This document shows, one piece after another, positions 47,185 to 55,742 of a stretch of 64,000 nt of DNA. The DNA is from Chloroflexota bacterium (GTDB lineage Bacteria; Chloroflexota; Anaerolineae; Aggregatilineales; Phototrophicaceae). The position numbers and the translations under genes are program-made. Location of the stretch: positions 1-64,000 of the forward strand of contig JAPOWG010000103.1 in assembly GCA_026707745.1 (NCBI GenBank). Reading direction: 5' to 3'. The notes beneath the pieces are model-generated. The model was not told the origin of the DNA. It saw nothing but the letters and a program-made list of their open reading frames with translations, and searched no databases. How positions within the stretch are numbered: position 1 is the first letter of the stretch; each line of letters opens with the position of its first letter.

Positions 47185-47814
47185 ATGGAATTCCCAGTGA
47201 TGAACAGCGCCGGCAAGCAAGTATCGCAGGTTGAGCTGCCATCGGACGTTTTCGACGCCAAAATAAACGTCGGTTTGATGCATCAGGCTTTTGTCCGCCA
47301 GATGGCGAACGCCCGTCAAGGATCGGCGAGCACTTTGTCACGCAGCCAAATCCGCGCCACGGGCGCGAAATGGTATCGGCAGAAAGGGACCGGGCGCGCG
47401 CGCCACGGCGCGCAGAGCGCGCCGATATTCGTTGGCGGTGGCTTGGCGCATGGACCAAAGCCGCGCGACTTCTCGAAGCGCATGCCCAAGAAGATGCGTC
47501 GCGGGGCGATACGCTCGACCTTGAGCGTTCTGGTTAGGGATGAACAGTTGGTGCTCGTCGACAGCCTGGACTCCGATGCGCCAAAGACCAGAGAGATGAA
47601 GCAAGTCATATCGGCGCTAGTCGGGGATCAGTCCGCGCTTTTGGTGGTTAGTTCGCAGCAGAAGGCCGTGCGCAAAGGCGTCGCCAACTTGCCAAACGCG
47701 CATTCAATCATCGCGGACTATCTCAACGTGCGCGACCTGCTCAAATACGACAAGGTCATCATGTCTTTGGATGCGCTAGAGATCGTAACGCGCATTTGGA
47801 GCAAGGAGGGCTAA
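47185..47814 (+). CDS. rplD: 50S ribosomal protein L4
   Basis: L4 (209 residues) lines the exit tunnel. The conserved extended loop is GAKWYRQKGTGRARHG followed by SAPIFVGGGLAHGPKPRD. The C-terminal domain has LVVSSQQKAVRKGVANLPN and NVRDLLKYDKVIMSLDAL. It is followed at once by rplW. Confidence 0.97.
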   Translation: MEFPVMNSAGKQVSQVELPSDVFDAKINVGLMHQAFVRQMANARQGSASTLSRSQIRATGAKWYRQKGTGRARHGAQSAPIFVGGGLAHGPKPRDFSKRMPKKMRRGAIRSTLSVLVRDEQLVLVDSLDSDAPKTREMKQVISALVGDQSALLVVSSQQKAVRKGVANLPNAHSIIADYLNVRDLLKYDKVIMSLDALEIVTRIWSKEG

Positions 47815-47815
47815 G

Positions 47816-48118
47816 GTGGCAGAGCTTCACATTTATGACGTGATCCGTCGGCCGGTGATTACGGAAAAAACGACCGGTATGGTCGACGATGACAACAAAT
47901 ATGTCTTCGAAGTAGCGCGCAATGCCAACAAAATCCAGATCAAGGAAGCTGTCGAAGAGATTTTTGAACTCGAAGGCAAAGTACTGAAAGTGAACACCAT
48001 GAATATGCCGGCCAAGCGCGGTCGCCGGGGGCGGAACTGGTACATCCGGTCTCGTCAATGGAAAAAAGCAGTGGTTACGTTGGAAGACGGCGTATCCATC
48101 GAGCTGTTCAACGTCTAG
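47816..48118 (+). CDS. rplW: 50S ribosomal protein L23
   Basis: L23 (100 residues) sits at the tunnel exit and docks trigger factor and SRP. DVIRRPVITEKTTGMV and FEVARNANKIQIKEAVEEIF are typical. The start is GTG at 47816 behind AGGAGGG, one base after the rplD stop. Its TAG stop overlaps the beginning of repeat copy 4. Confidence 0.96.
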   Translation: MAELHIYDVIRRPVITEKTTGMVDDDNKYVFEVARNANKIQIKEAVEEIFELEGKVLKVNTMNMPAKRGRRGRNWYIRSRQWKKAVVTLEDGVSIELFNV

Positions 48119-48196
48119 CCGCTCGGCGCGTAACCGGCGAACAGGTTTGTCGCGCTCGCGCAAAATAGCAAGCCAGCTTGTCGCATGAGCGTCGGG
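48117..48196 (+). repeat. Interspersed structured repeat, copy 4
   Basis: This copy begins inside the rplW stop codon and fills most of the 103-nt gap before rplB. Its first 22 nt match copies 1 and 3. The 3' hairpin is GTCGC-ATGA-GCGTC with one mismatch. Confidence 0.75.
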
Positions 48197-48221
48197 GTTT
48201 ACATAAGCAGGAGCATGAACG

Positions 48222-49055
48222 ATGCCGATCAAGGTATACAAGCCGACATCGCCGGGGCGCCGCGACATGACCGGCTATACGTTTGAGGAAATCACCAAGA
48301 AGAAGCCGGAGCGCGCCTTGACCACCGCTCTTCGCAAGAAGGGGGGGCGCAATAATTCGGGGCGTATCACCGTGCGCCATCGCGGCGGGGGCCACAAACG
48401 CAGGTACCGGCTCATCGACTTCAAGCGCGACAAAGAAGATTGCCGCGCGGAGGTAATCGCCATCGAATACGATCCTAATCGTTCGGCGCGCATTGCGCTT
48501 TTGCAATACGAGGACGGGGTTAAGAGTTATATCATCGCGCCCATGGGTGTCAGTGTCGGGGACATCATTGGTAATGGCGCCATGAGCGCCCTGCGCCCGG
48601 GCAACAGCCGCGCGCTTAAGGACATCCCCTTGGGCACGGTTGTGCACAACATTGAGATGAGACCTGGAAAGGGTGGGCAGATCGCCCGCTCGGCCGGCAC
48701 CTCCGCGCAGATTCTGGCCGCTGAGGACAAGTACATCACGTTGCGTTTGCCCAGTGGCGAGATGCGCATGATCCTCGAAACTTGTCGCGCGACGATCGGC
48801 CAAGTCGGCAACGCAGAACATGCCAACGTCAAGCTGGGTAAGGCGGGCCGCAAACGCTGGCTGGGCTGGAGGCCCACCGTACGCGGTAGCGCAATGGACC
48901 CTGCGAGCCACCCGCACGGCGGCGGCGAGGGCAAATCCGGGATCGGTATGGCTGCCCCCAAGACACCTTGGGGCAAGAAGGCGCTCGGTGTGCGCACGCG
49001 GCGCAACAAGCGTACCAGCAAGTTTATTATTCGTCGCCGGGGCAAGCGCCGTTAA
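48222..49055 (+). CDS. rplB: 50S ribosomal protein L2
   Basis: L2 (277 residues) is essential for subunit joining and peptide bond formation. RHRGGGHKRRYRLIDFKR, GKGGQIARSAGTSAQ and the C-terminal GSAMDPASHPHGGGEGKSG, with the conserved active-site-near His, identify it. Confidence 0.98.
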   Translation: MPIKVYKPTSPGRRDMTGYTFEEITKKKPERALTTALRKKGGRNNSGRITVRHRGGGHKRRYRLIDFKRDKEDCRAEVIAIEYDPNRSARIALLQYEDGVKSYIIAPMGVSVGDIIGNGAMSALRPGNSRALKDIPLGTVVHNIEMRPGKGGQIARSAGTSAQILAAEDKYITLRLPSGEMRMILETCRATIGQVGNAEHANVKLGKAGRKRWLGWRPTVRGSAMDPASHPHGGGEGKSGIGMAAPKTPWGKKALGVRTRRNKRTSKFIIRRRGKRR

Positions 49056-49072
49056 TTTCGGGAGAATTTAGC

Positions 49073-49342
49073 ATGTCACGTTCTTTGAAAAAGGGCTATT
49101 TCGTGAGCCCGAAACTGCTCGAAAAGGTCGAGAAGCTCAATGACCAGAATAAAAAAGTCGTGATACGGACCTGGAGCCGGGCAAGTACGATCTTCCCCCA
49201 GATGGTCGGTCATACCATTGCCGTGCACGACGGTCGGCGCCATGTGCCAATCTATATCACGGAGAACATGGTCGGACACAAACTTGGCGAATTTGCGCCA
49301 ACCCGAACTTTCCGCGGCCACGTTGCCGATAGCAGGAGATAG
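49073..49342 (+). CDS. rpsS: 30S ribosomal protein S19
   Basis: S19 (89 residues) is in the 30S head next to S13. MSRSLKKGYFVSPKLLEK, TWSRASTIFPQMVGHTIAV and GEFAPTRTFRGH are diagnostic. ATG at 49073 follows GGGAG, 17 nt after rplB. Confidence 0.97.
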   Translation: MSRSLKKGYFVSPKLLEKVEKLNDQNKKVVIRTWSRASTIFPQMVGHTIAVHDGRRHVPIYITENMVGHKLGEFAPTRTFRGHVADSRR

Positions 49343-49353
49343 GGGATTCTGAT

Positions 49354-49698
49354 ATGGAAGTTCGCGCCATGACCAAGTATCTGCCAATCTCGCCCAGGAA
49401 GTTGCGCCTGGTTTGCGACAAAGTCCGCGGCATGGACGCGCAGGAAGCGCAAATCGTCCTGGATTATATGCCCCAGAAGGGCGCTGCTTTGGTCAGCAAG
49501 ACCTTGGCTTCGGCAATGGCGAACGCCACAAACAACTTCGATCTTAATCCGGACGACTTGTTTGTTTCGCAAATTTACGCTGGTGACGGCCCCACCTTGA
49601 AGCGCTTTAAGGCGGGGGCGCGCGGGCGCTATAAACCGCGTTTGAAGCGCACATCACACCTGTGGGTGATTTTGGCAGAGCGAGAGGAAGAAGATTAA
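49354..49698 (+). CDS. rplV: 50S ribosomal protein L22
   Basis: L22 (114 residues) lines the exit tunnel. ISPRKLRLVCDKVRGM and the beta-hairpin region KRFKAGARGRYKPRLKRTSH are typical. Its TAA overlaps the rpsC ATG (TAATG). Confidence 0.97.
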   Translation: MEVRAMTKYLPISPRKLRLVCDKVRGMDAQEAQIVLDYMPQKGAALVSKTLASAMANATNNFDLNPDDLFVSQIYAGDGPTLKRFKAGARGRYKPRLKRTSHLWVILAEREEED

Positions 49699-50390
49699 TG
49701 GGTCGTAAGGTTCATCCCAAAGGATTCCGCCTGAAAGTGATTCGTGAGTGGGACGCCCGCTGGTATGCGGAGGGCGAACGTTATGTCAATCTGTTGATGG
49801 AAGACCGCGAGATTCGCAAATACTTGAAAAAGAAGACCACGCGCGCGGGCGTTTCGCGCATCGAGATTGAACGCCATCCCAATCTGGTGATTATCACGAT
49901 CAACACGGTGCGCCCGGGTCTCATCATTGGCCGCAAGGGCGAGGCTGTCAAGGAACTGCGGCAGAACTTGCAAGATATGACTGGGAAGAAGGTTAAGGTA
50001 GAAGTTAATGAGATCGAAAAACCTGATCTCGACGCGACCCTGGTTGCCGAAAACGTTGCCTCGCAGTTGGTGCGTCGAATTGGGCACAGCCGCGCGATGA
50101 AGCGAGCGATCATGCAGGCTATGCGACAAGGCGCCGGTGGCATCCGCATAGAGGTTAGCGGTCGTCTGGGCGGTTCGGATATGGCGAGGCGCGAGTGGAT
50201 GTTTGACGGTCGCGTTCCGCGGAATACCTTGCGCGCCGACATCGATTATGGATTCGCCGAGGCCCTGACGACATTTGGGCAGATCGGCGTCAAAGTCTGG
50301 ATTTACAATGGCGATATTCTGCCCGGCGAGAGTCCCTTCGCCAGTGTGGCGCGGACAGGGCAAGAGGGTCGCAGGGGCCGACGAAACTGA
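49698..50390 (+). CDS. rpsC: 30S ribosomal protein S3
   Basis: S3 (230 residues) lies at the mRNA entry site and has an N-terminal KH domain. MGRKVHPKGFRLKVI, RPGLIIGRKGEAVKELR (KH GxxG loop) and GRLGGSDMARREWMFDGRVP are diagnostic. It starts one base inside the rplV stop. Confidence 0.97.
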   Translation: MGRKVHPKGFRLKVIREWDARWYAEGERYVNLLMEDREIRKYLKKKTTRAGVSRIEIERHPNLVIITINTVRPGLIIGRKGEAVKELRQNLQDMTGKKVKVEVNEIEKPDLDATLVAENVASQLVRRIGHSRAMKRAIMQAMRQGAGGIRIEVSGRLGGSDMARREWMFDGRVPRNTLRADIDYGFAEALTTFGQIGVKVWIYNGDILPGESPFASVARTGQEGRRGRRN

Positions 50391-50466
50391 GACCTTTGAA
50401 GATTTCAGCGGCGTGATGGCTGTTGGGTCCATGCAATTGGGGCGGCAGCAAGAAGGAGCAATCCAC

Positions 50467-50901
50467 ATGTTAATGCCGAAACGTAGAAAATATAACAAGC
50501 AAATGCGCGGCAGAATGCGCGGCAAAGCGAGACGGGGAGCCGTGGTCCAGTTCGGCGACTATGGCCTGCAAGCTATGGAACCGAGTTGGGTTACCAGCCG
50601 CCAAATCGAGGCCTGCCGTCGTGCCATGGTGCGCTATATTCGCCGGCGCGGCAAAGTGTGGATCCGCATATTCCCGGACAAGCCGGTCACGCAAAAGGCC
50701 GCGGAAACCCGTATGGGCAAAGGCAAGGGCTCGGTGGAAAAATGGGTCTGTGTGGTCAAGCCGGGTCGTATTCTGTTCGAAATGAGCGGCGTGCCAGAAG
50801 ATGACGCGCGGGAAGCCTTGCGCCTTGCTTCGCACAAATTGCCGATCAAGACCAAATTTGTGAAACGATTCGACCCGATTTCCGGCCGGGAGGTTAGCTG
50901 A
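50467..50901 (+). CDS. rplP: 50S ribosomal protein L16
   Basis: L16 (144 residues) positions tRNA in the A site. MLMPKRRKYNKQMRGRMRG, GDYGLQAMEPSWVTSRQIE and ETRMGKGKGSVEKWV are typical. ATG at 50467 has AAGGAG eight bases upstream; a second ATG follows two codons later. It overlaps rpmC by one base. Confidence 0.97.
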   Translation: MLMPKRRKYNKQMRGRMRGKARRGAVVQFGDYGLQAMEPSWVTSRQIEACRRAMVRYIRRRGKVWIRIFPDKPVTQKAAETRMGKGKGSVEKWVCVVKPGRILFEMSGVPEDDAREALRLASHKLPIKTKFVKRFDPISGREVS

Positions 50902-51131
50902 TGTACATTGACGAAATCCGCGCCATGTCTACTGATGACATTCTGGACAAGATTGAAGACTTGAAAGTCGAAATGTATACCTATCGCATTCAGAAGGAAT
51001 CCGGCGAACTTAAAGATACGACATTGTTCCGCAAAACGCGGCGCGATATTGCCCGGCTGAAGACCGCTCTGCGCGAGCGCGAACTGGCCGCCGAACTCAT
51101 TGCCGAAGGAGGGACGAGCGATGCCCAATAG
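50901..51131 (+). CDS. rpmC: 50S ribosomal protein L29
   Basis: L29 (76 residues) is a two-helix protein near the tunnel exit. The start MYIDEIRAMSTDDILDKI and the RRDIARLKTALRERELA helix fit. Its ATG overlaps the rplP stop (TGATG), and its end overlaps rpsQ by 11 nt. Confidence 0.94.
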   Translation: MYIDEIRAMSTDDILDKIEDLKVEMYTYRIQKESGELKDTTLFRKTRRDIARLKTALRERELAAELIAEGGTSDAQ

Positions 51132-51381
51132 ACGCAAACGCATGGTTGGAACGGTCGTCAGCGACAAGATGCAAAAGACGGTTGTCGTTGCAATCGAGAA
51201 CCGCAAGATGCACCCGATATATCGTAAAGTTGTGACATCGACGAAAAAGGTCATGGCGCACGACGAGACCGGCGTTGGCATCGGAGCGGTTGTACGCATC
51301 GTGCAAAGTCGCCCAATCAGCAAACGTAAACGCTGGGTCGTAGAATCCGTGCTGGAACAGCCGGCCGAACTGGGATCATAA
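51121..51381 (+). CDS. rpsQ: 30S ribosomal protein S17
   Basis: S17 (86 residues) is an OB-fold 16S rRNA binder. RKRMVGTVVSDKMQKTVVV and HDETGVGIGAVVRIVQSRPISKRKRW are diagnostic. ATG at 51121 follows GGAGG inside the end of rpmC. Confidence 0.97.
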   Translation: MPNRRKRMVGTVVSDKMQKTVVVAIENRKMHPIYRKVVTSTKKVMAHDETGVGIGAVVRIVQSRPISKRKRWVVESVLEQPAELGS

Positions 51382-51393
51382 GGAGAGTCCACG

Positions 51394-51765
51394 ATGATTC
51401 AGACAGAATCTCGTCTGAAAGTCGCTGATAACAGTGGAGCGCAAGAGATCCTGGTTATCCGTGTCATAGGCGGGTCGCGGGTCAAGTATGGTCATGTTGG
51501 CGATATCGTGGTGGGCACGGTGAAATCGGCATCGACCTCCAGCGCGGTAAAAAAGGGCGAATTAGTACGCGCGGTGATCGTGCGAACGCACAAAGAGTAC
51601 CGCCGCGCCGATGGATCGAGCATCCGTTTTGACGACAACGCCGCGGTGGTCCTGGCGGAAGATCTGGAAAACCCGCGCGGCACCCGCGTCTTTGGACCGG
51701 TCGCGCGCGAGTTGCGTGACAAAGGCTTTATGAAAATTGTATCGCTGGCGCCAGAGACGCTGTAA
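51394..51765 (+). CDS. rplN: 50S ribosomal protein L14
   Basis: L14 (123 residues) contacts the small subunit in a bridge and the ribosome-silencing factor. MIQTESRLKVADNSGAQ and the C-terminal GTRVFGPVARELRDKGFMKI are typical. Confidence 0.98.
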   Translation: MIQTESRLKVADNSGAQEILVIRVIGGSRVKYGHVGDIVVGTVKSASTSSAVKKGELVRAVIVRTHKEYRRADGSSIRFDDNAAVVLAEDLENPRGTRVFGPVARELRDKGFMKIVSLAPETL

Positions 51766-51779
51766 ACGAGGGAAGTATC

Positions 51780-52106
51780 ATGCAACGTGTGAAACAGGGC
51801 GACACTGTCGAAGTGGTCGCTGGGAAGGACAAAGGCCTGCGCGGCGAAGTCGTCCGCGTGCTTGTCAAGAAAGACCGCGTGATCGTCAATGGCGTCAACA
51901 TCATGAAACGACATCGTAAAGCGCGGCCCGCGCCCGGCGGCCAGCAGATCCCGGCGCAGATTATCGAATTCGAAGCGCCCATGCATTTGTCGAACGTGAT
52001 GGTGGTTTGTGGCAGTTGCGACGAGCGAACCCGTGTGGGCTATCGCAGGGGCGATGATGGCATCAAGTCACGCTTTTGCAAAAAATGTGGTAGCGATATC
52101 AGGTAG
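51780..52106 (+). CDS. rplX: 50S ribosomal protein L24
   Basis: L24 (108 residues) is an early-assembly protein with a KOW motif (DTVEVVAGKDKGLRGEV). A four-Cys zinc ribbon is present in the C-terminal half (CGSC then CKKC). Confidence 0.96.
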   Translation: MQRVKQGDTVEVVAGKDKGLRGEVVRVLVKKDRVIVNGVNIMKRHRKARPAPGGQQIPAQIIEFEAPMHLSNVMVVCGSCDERTRVGYRRGDDGIKSRFCKKCGSDIR

Positions 52107-52124
52107 CACGGAGCGAGGTGAATT

Positions 52125-52667
52125 ATGGAAAACCGCATGTACACCCGCTATCAGGAAGAGGTTGTGCCGATCTTGCAGCAAGAATTTGGCTATACCAATC
52201 TGATGCAAGTGCCAATCATTAGCAAGATAACGGTTAATGTGGGTGTTGGCGAAGCGATCGATGAACCCAAGTCGCTGGACGGCGCCGTCGAGGATCTGAA
52301 AGTGATCACCGGTCAGCAGCCGATTGTAACCCGCGCTAAAAGGAGCATTGCGACTTATAAGTTGCGCGAGGGGCGAGCCATCGGCGCAAAAGTGACCTTG
52401 CGCAAGCAAAGGATGTGGTCTCTGTACGACCGTCTGGTCAACATCGCGTTGCCGCGTATTCGTGACTTCCGCGGCGTATCGCCCAAGCTGGACGGTCGTG
52501 GGAATTTCACGGTCGGCCTGCGCGAGCAACTGGTCTTCCCGGAAATCGACTTTGACAAAATCGACAAAGTGCGCGGGATGGAGATCACGATTGTCACGAC
52601 GGCAAAAACTGACGAGGAAGGACGCCGTTTGCTCTCGCTGCTCGGCATGCCTTTCCAGGGGAATTAG
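52125..52667 (+). CDS. rplE: 50S ribosomal protein L5
   Basis: L5 (180 residues) binds 5S rRNA and contacts P-site tRNA. MQVPIISKITVNVGVGEA, TRAKRSIATYKLREG and PRIRDFRGVSPKLDGRGNF are diagnostic. Confidence 0.98.
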   Translation: MENRMYTRYQEEVVPILQQEFGYTNLMQVPIISKITVNVGVGEAIDEPKSLDGAVEDLKVITGQQPIVTRAKRSIATYKLREGRAIGAKVTLRKQRMWSLYDRLVNIALPRIRDFRGVSPKLDGRGNFTVGLREQLVFPEIDFDKIDKVRGMEITIVTTAKTDEEGRRLLSLLGMPFQGN

Positions 52668-52677
52668 AGGGACATAT

Positions 52678-52860
52678 ATGGCGAAGAAATGTATGCAGTA
52701 TCGGGAACAGCGGCGCAAATTCGATGTGCGCGTGCGGAATCGGTGCAAGGTATGTGGGCGCCCACGCGCTTATATCCGCCGCTTTGGTTTGTGCCGGATT
52801 TGCTTTCGCGAGATGGCGCTAAACGGCGAGATTCCCGGCGTTGTAAAGTCGAGCTGGTAG
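52678..52860 (+). CDS. rpsN: 30S ribosomal protein S14, zinc-binding type
   Basis: S14 (60 residues) is the short zinc-binding form (type Z). Zinc ligands are CKVC and CRIC, and GRPRAYIRRFGLCRICFRE is typical. Its TAG is followed at once by the ribosome site of rpsH. Confidence 0.96.
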   Translation: MAKKCMQYREQRRKFDVRVRNRCKVCGRPRAYIRRFGLCRICFREMALNGEIPGVVKSSW

Positions 52861-52872
52861 GAGGCGGTTACG

Positions 52873-53286
52873 GTGTCTAATGTGACAAATGATCCCATTG
52901 CTGATATGTTGACGCGCGTCCGCAATGCGCTGACAGCGGGCAAGCTCAAGGTGATCGTACCCAAATCGAACATAAAGATCGAGATCGCCCGCATCCTAAA
53001 GGAAGAGGGCTATGTGGATGACTACTCGATTGGCGATGAGACCCCGGTGCCGTTGATTCATATTCAGTTGAAGTATTTCGGTTCTCGCAGAGATCGACGC
53101 CCGGTGATCACGCAGCTCAGGCGCATCAGTAAGCCGGGACGCCGCGTATACCGCAAGCGCAGCGAATTGCCAATCGTTTTGAGCGGAACCGGCATCGCCA
53201 TCATAACAACGCCGAAAGGCGTCATGACAGCGCAACAAGCCCGTCGCAGCGGCGTCGGTGGCGAAGTGCTCTGTTATATCTGGTAG
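52873..53286 (+). CDS. rpsH: 30S ribosomal protein S8
   Basis: S8 (137 residues) organises the central domain of 16S rRNA and in many bacteria represses the spc operon. DPIADMLTRVRNALTAGK and the C-terminal STPKGVMT-like TTPKGVMTAQQARRSGVGG are typical. The start is GTG with GGAGGCGG upstream. Confidence 0.97.
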   Translation: MSNVTNDPIADMLTRVRNALTAGKLKVIVPKSNIKIEIARILKEEGYVDDYSIGDETPVPLIHIQLKYFGSRRDRRPVITQLRRISKPGRRVYRKRSELPIVLSGTGIAIITTPKGVMTAQQARRSGVGGEVLCYIW

Positions 53287-53301
53287 GGGAAGGGAACGAT
53301 C

Positions 53302-53850
53302 ATGTCTCGCATTGGAAAGCAACCGGTCGTCCTTCCGGACAAGGTGACAGTCGCAATCGAAAAGAATTCGGTCACGGTAAGAGGTCCCAAGGGCGAGCTA
53401 TCGCAGGAGTTCAATCCGGAGATGACAATCAGGCAAGATGACGGAACTTTGATCGTCGAGCGCCCGTCGGACTTGCGCCACCACAAAGCATTGCACGGTT
53501 TGACACGCGCTTTGCTGGCGAACATGGTGACCGGCGTTTCCCAGGGTTATCGCAAAACACTGGAGATTCAGGGTGTCGGTTATCAGGCGGTCTTGCAGGG
53601 CAAAAACCTGCAATTGCGGCTTGGCCACTCACATGAGATCCTTGTCGAGCCTCCGGAAAATATCAGCTTTGATGTTCCGAAGGATTCGCGCGGCGCTATC
53701 ATCCATGTGGACGGGATCAACAAACAGGTCGTTGGTCAGGTAGCGGCGGATATCCGCGGCTGGCGGCCGCCAGAGCCCTATAAGGGAAAAGGTGTTCGCT
53801 ATTTTGGGGAATATGTCCGGCGCAAGGCCGGTAAGGCTGGCAAGAAATAA
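53302..53850 (+). CDS. rplF: 50S ribosomal protein L6
   Basis: L6 (182 residues) lies near the factor-binding site. MSRIGKQPVVLPDKV at the start and the C-terminal RGWRPPEPYKGKGVRYFGE are diagnostic. Confidence 0.98.
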   Translation: MSRIGKQPVVLPDKVTVAIEKNSVTVRGPKGELSQEFNPEMTIRQDDGTLIVERPSDLRHHKALHGLTRALLANMVTGVSQGYRKTLEIQGVGYQAVLQGKNLQLRLGHSHEILVEPPENISFDVPKDSRGAIIHVDGINKQVVGQVAADIRGWRPPEPYKGKGVRYFGEYVRRKAGKAGKK

Positions 53851-53905
53851 GGCGCGCGGCGGTGATGACTGTCGTCGTGTGGCCAGAAAACATGAGGTTT
53901 GATAA

Positions 53906-54280
53906 ATGGCTGACATTGTAGGTCGCAGGAAGTATCTCGCTCGCAAGCGGCGCCATCGTCGTGTACGCAGGCATATTTCCGGAACGCCACAGCGTCCGAG
54001 GATGAATGTCTATCGTAGCAACCGCAACGTCTTCGTTCAGGTGATTGATGATATCGAAGGGCGCACGCTGGTTTCTTGCTCGACGATAGACAAGAACGTC
54101 GCGCCGGCATTGGCCGACAAGAATAAAGTCGAAGCGGCTAATATTGTCGGACAGAAGATCGCGGAGCGAGCGCGGGAAGCAGGCATTACCACTGTGGTAT
54201 TTGATCGCGGAGGCTTCAAATACTCCGGGCGCGTGGCGGCGGTGGCGCAGGGCGCCCGCGAAGCCGGGCTGAAATTATAG
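53906..54280 (+). CDS. rplR: 50S ribosomal protein L18
   Basis: L18 (124 residues) binds 5S rRNA with L5. HRRVRRHISGTPQRPRMNVYR and FDRGGFKYSGRVAAVAQGAREAG are typical. It starts 55 nt after rplF. Confidence 0.97.
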   Translation: MADIVGRRKYLARKRRHRRVRRHISGTPQRPRMNVYRSNRNVFVQVIDDIEGRTLVSCSTIDKNVAPALADKNKVEAANIVGQKIAERAREAGITTVVFDRGGFKYSGRVAAVAQGAREAGLKL

Positions 54281-54295
54281 GCGTGGAGTAAAGAT

Positions 54296-54859
54296 ATGGC
54301 AGACAACAGACGTCGGGATTCGCGCAGGAACCAGGATGAGCGCGATGAACTGGATGAACGCGTAGTAGATATTCGCCGCGTTGCCAAGGTGATCAAAGGC
54401 GGGCGCCGCTTCGCCTTCCGGACCGTAGTGGTCGTTGGCGACAACAGAGGCAATGTCGGCATTGGTATCGGCAAGGCGCGGGCTGTGCCGGACAGCATTC
54501 GCAAAGCTGCCGAGCGCGCGCGCCGCAATATCGAAAAAGTGGCGCTTTCGGGCACGACGATCCCCTACACGGTCACAGGCCGTCATGGCGGCGCTCGCGT
54601 ATTGCTGAAGCCGGCTGCCCCTGGTACGGGCGTAATCGCTGGCGGCGGCGTGCGCGCGGTTTTGGAAGTCGTTGGCGTGCGCAATATTTTGACCAAGAGC
54701 CAGGGCAGCGCCAACTTGCTCAACGTAACCATGGCGACGCTCGACGCGCTCAAGCAATTGCGCGGCGCCGAACAATTGGCGCAAATGCGCGGCAAGCAGG
54801 TGCACGAGGTAGCGCCGGTTTGGGAACGTCGTAGTGGCCGAGGTGCGGACCATGAGTGA
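54296..54859 (+). CDS. rpsE: 30S ribosomal protein S5
   Basis: S5 (187 residues) is a fidelity protein at the mRNA entry. ERVVDIRRVAKVIKGGRRF-like sequence, GIGKARAVPDSIRKA and GTGVIAGGGVRAVLEVVG identify it. Its stop overlaps the rpmD start by 8 nt. Confidence 0.97.
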   Translation: MADNRRRDSRRNQDERDELDERVVDIRRVAKVIKGGRRFAFRTVVVVGDNRGNVGIGIGKARAVPDSIRKAAERARRNIEKVALSGTTIPYTVTGRHGGARVLLKPAAPGTGVIAGGGVRAVLEVVGVRNILTKSQGSANLLNVTMATLDALKQLRGAEQLAQMRGKQVHEVAPVWERRSGRGADHE

Positions 54860-55055
54860 GCAACGTGGGAAAATGCTGAAGGTAACCCTGGTCAAAAGTC
54901 CCATCGGCTATAACAGCAAGCAGAAAGCCACTATCAAGTCGCTCGGTTTGCGGCGCATGGGACGCACGGTGCTAATCGGCGACGCGCCTCAGATTCGTGG
55001 AATGATCGCCAAGGTCAGCCACCTGGTCAAAGTCGAAGAGGTCGACGAATCATGA
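54852..55055 (+). CDS. rpmD: 50S ribosomal protein L30
   Basis: L30 (67 residues from this ATG) has the family core VTLVKSPIGYNSKQKATIK and LGLRRMGRTVLI. A GTG at 54834 and a later ATG are alternative starts; this ATG overlaps rpsE and has a purine-rich site. Its stop overlaps the rplO ATG (ATGA). Confidence 0.92.
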   Translation: MSEQRGKMLKVTLVKSPIGYNSKQKATIKSLGLRRMGRTVLIGDAPQIRGMIAKVSHLVKVEEVDES

Positions 55056-55576
55056 AATTGCATGACTTGAAACCAGATCCCGGTTCGAAACGCAAGCGCA
55101 AACGCGTTGGCCGTGGCATTGCGGCCGGCAAGGGAAAAACAGCGGGACGTGGCCACAAGGGACAGGGCGCGCGCAGCGGTGGAGGCAAGGGTCCTTACTT
55201 TGAAGGCGGCCAATTGCCGTTGGTGCGGCGGCTTCCCTTTAAGCGCGGTTTCACCAACATATTCGCTATTCGGTATCAGGAAGTGAATGTGGACATGATG
55301 GAAGAGCGCTTTGATGATGGCGCTGTCGTCAACGGCGCGTCGTTAAAGGCAGCGGGTCTGGTCCGCAAGGCTGATGAACCGATCAAGGTTCTCGGCCGCG
55401 GCGAACTGGGCAAAAAGCTGGACGTGCATGCGAACAAGTTCACAAGAAGCGCCGCGGAAAAGATCGAAAGCGCCGGCGGCAGCGTCAACCGGCTACCGCT
55501 CAAGGTGACAGGCGCGCGCGCGACCGTCAAAAAACTGCGCAAAGTCGATTTGGAGCGGCTCTACGGCGACAGCTAG
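55052..55576 (+). CDS. rplO: 50S ribosomal protein L15
   Basis: L15 (174 residues) has the Gly/Arg-rich N-terminus RVGRGIAAGKGKTAGRGHKG, then GGQLPLVRRLPFKRGFTN, and a C-terminal globular domain. It overlaps rpmD by 4 nt. Confidence 0.97.
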   Translation: MKLHDLKPDPGSKRKRKRVGRGIAAGKGKTAGRGHKGQGARSGGGKGPYFEGGQLPLVRRLPFKRGFTNIFAIRYQEVNVDMMEERFDDGAVVNGASLKAAGLVRKADEPIKVLGRGELGKKLDVHANKFTRSAAEKIESAGGSVNRLPLKVTGARATVKKLRKVDLERLYGDS

Positions 55577-55742
55577 TAGGGCCTGTGGCCTGAACGGCCT
55601 GCTCAGTCGGAGCAAGGTCGCAAAGGCCCCTTGAGACATCAGTCGCGTTCTTGCGTATACGCTGTATACGCTGAATATGGCGGGCACCGACAAAACAAAC
55701 GCATTTTTTACTGCGGGTAGCTGATATCGAGGGACGAGGGTT
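55577..55742 (+). promoter_or_regulatory. secY upstream region with tandem GTATACGCT
   Basis: This 166-nt gap contains an exact tandem repeat of GTATACGCT at 55655-55663 and 55664-55672, each containing the palindrome GTATAC. A weak promoter may overlap it (TTGAGA at 55631-55636, TATACG at 55656-55661). Further left, GCTC-AGTCG-GAGC forms a small hairpin inside a longer GGGCCT/AGGCCC pairing. Confidence 0.35.

Noticed and set aside
35932..48196. CRISPR array
   Set aside because: The four repeat copies are 80 nt long, spaced by hundreds to thousands of bases, and lie among housekeeping genes with no cas genes.
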